Of a stretch of 37,520 bases of DNA, positions 37,086-37,520 are shown one piece after another. How positions within the stretch are numbered: position 1 is the first letter of the stretch; every line of letters begins with the position of its first letter. Location: the NCBI GenBank assembly GCA_046590235.1, contig JBKJTY010000019.1, positions 1 to 37,520 of the forward strand, written 5' to 3'. This stretch comes from 2-02-FULL-45-10 sp046590235 (GTDB lineage Bacteria; Patescibacteriota; Patescibacteriia; Magasanikbacterales; GWA2-37-8). Below the pieces are notes generated by a model. It saw nothing but the letters and a program-made list of their open reading frames with translations. It was not told the DNA's origin and ran no database searches. The position numbers and the translations under genes are program-made.

Positions 37086-37415
37086 ATGGAACAAGATCAA
37101 AAATTCGTTGAAGAAGTTGTACGAGCAATCGTTAACAACCCAGCAGACGTAAAAACAACACGTATTATCGATGAACGCGGCGTTCTCATCACTCTCGATG
37201 TGAACCCAGCAGACATGGGCTACGTCATCGGCCGCCAAGGTCAGACAGCTCGCTCAATCCGCACTTTGCTCAAAATCGTTGGTGCCAAGAATAACGCTCG
37301 CGTTAACTTGAAAATCAATGAACCAGAAGGTGGCCGTGGTCCAAACCCACGCTCATCCATGATGGATACAAGTGCTCCTATCGACACAAGTGCTGTCGAT
37401 AACCTCGAAATCTAA
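37086..37415 (+). CDS. khpA: KH-domain RNA-binding protein KhpA
   Basis: 109 residues. The KH fold occupies about residues 1-80, with the type-II-like GxxG motif as IGRQGQTARSIRTLL (about 48-62) and the strand VNLKINEP. KhpA binds RNA, often with KhpB/EloR, and affects cell division and translation in Gram-positive bacteria. The C-terminal tail (about 80-109, Pro/Ser/Asp-rich) is longer than the usual 75-85 residue protein. It lies near rpsP, as in many bacteria, but separated by the arginase-family gene and with its own promoter. No Shine-Dalgarno precedes the ATG. Confidence 0.93.
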   Translation: MEQDQKFVEEVVRAIVNNPADVKTTRIIDERGVLITLDVNPADMGYVIGRQGQTARSIRTLLKIVGAKNNARVNLKINEPEGGRGPNPRSSMMDTSAPIDTSAVDNLEI

Positions 37416-37428
37416 ATTGATTCAAAAC

Positions 37429-37459
37429 CACTCCCGATACTCTCGGGGGTGTTTTTTTT
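37429..37459 (+). terminator. khpA terminator
   Basis: 9-bp stem CACTCCCGA/TCGGGGGTG (one T-G pair), loop TACTC, then eight T. Confidence 0.92.
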
Positions 37460-37478
37460 GTTTAAGCATGGAAGTGTC

Positions 37479-37498
37479 ATCCCCGCGAAGGCGGGGAT
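37479..37498. repeat. REP-like palindrome at the window edge
   Basis: ATCCCCGC/GCGGGGAT arms with a GAAG loop, preceded by GTC and followed by CCAGG. This REP-type sequence is widespread in bacterial genomes as I recall; it differs from the CCTGCC palindromes. Confidence 0.75.
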
Positions 37499-37520
37499 CC
37501 AGGATACCAACGTCACCGTG

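Noticed and set aside
1..37520. CRISPR array or cas genes
   Set aside because: No regularly spaced direct repeats and no Cas-like motifs were seen; the only tandem repeat is the short one at 10368-10391.

Overview
The window looks like a piece of a Patescibacteria (CPR) chromosome, probably a Parcubacteria-type lineage. The evidence is short genes, moderate-to-low GC, tRNAs without an encoded CCA end, a VirB4-type ATPase beside small membrane proteins, a VanW/peptidoglycan-binding-4 protein, a shortened SMC, a stand-alone ArdC-like domain and many small unassigned proteins. TGA is a normal stop here (engB, the GNAT gene), so the Gracilibacteria/Absconditabacteria code is excluded. Placement below phylum level is inference.

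Layout. 1-4.7 kb: 3' part of a VirB4-like ATPase, an anchored small protein, a ComF-type phosphoribosyltransferase and a convergent GT-C-like membrane protein. 4.7-8.4 kb: two tRNA-Ser genes (anticodons GCT and, unusually, ACT), each with its own promoter and terminator, a GRDP-like gene, a GNAT acetyltransferase, a 19-residue Lys-rich microprotein gene, engB and three small membrane proteins. 8.5-11.2 kb: a membrane-anchored winged-helix protein, a 351-residue helical protein, about 830 bp of repeat-bearing intergenic DNA and an ArdC-like protein. 11.25-22.2 kb: a copper-handling island. 22.2-22.9 kb: eroded gene fragments, including a large-serine-recombinase C-terminus abutting the 3' end of tRNA-Pro. 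22.9-31.7 kb: tRNA-Pro/tRNA-Phe, Hsp20, VanW-family protein, a candidate structured RNA, clpP, a TerC-family gene with a riboswitch-like leader, tRNA-Asn, a secreted metzincin-like protease, an NrnA-type DHH phosphoesterase and two small related genes. 31.7-37.5 kb: smc, a higher-GC orphan, rpsP, an arginase-family gene and khpA.

The copper island has two transcription units. The first has two promoters with inverted repeats and encodes a small His/Cys-rich exported protein, a His-rich lipoprotein, an unusually long CusB-type adaptor and a heavy-metal RND pump. The second is headed by a CsoR repressor with the C-H-C copper triad and a G/C palindrome next to its own -10. It continues with a Cu(I) P1B-ATPase, an HMA-TauE/DsbD-like membrane protein and a Cys/Met cupredoxin-like protein. 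Together they would sense cytosolic Cu(I), export it, and bind or hand it on outside the membrane. No outer-membrane channel gene is present.

Two gene-expression styles stand out. Several host-like genes have a good -35/-10 promoter placed so that transcription should start at or within a few bases of the ATG (leaderless). Five higher-GC orphan genes instead carry upstream Shine-Dalgarno-like sequences, strong in at least four, and look acquired. Unassigned RNA structures (25656-25983 minus; the terC-type leader at 27772-27880 minus) and the recombinase-flanked copper island are the strongest candidates for undescribed biology.
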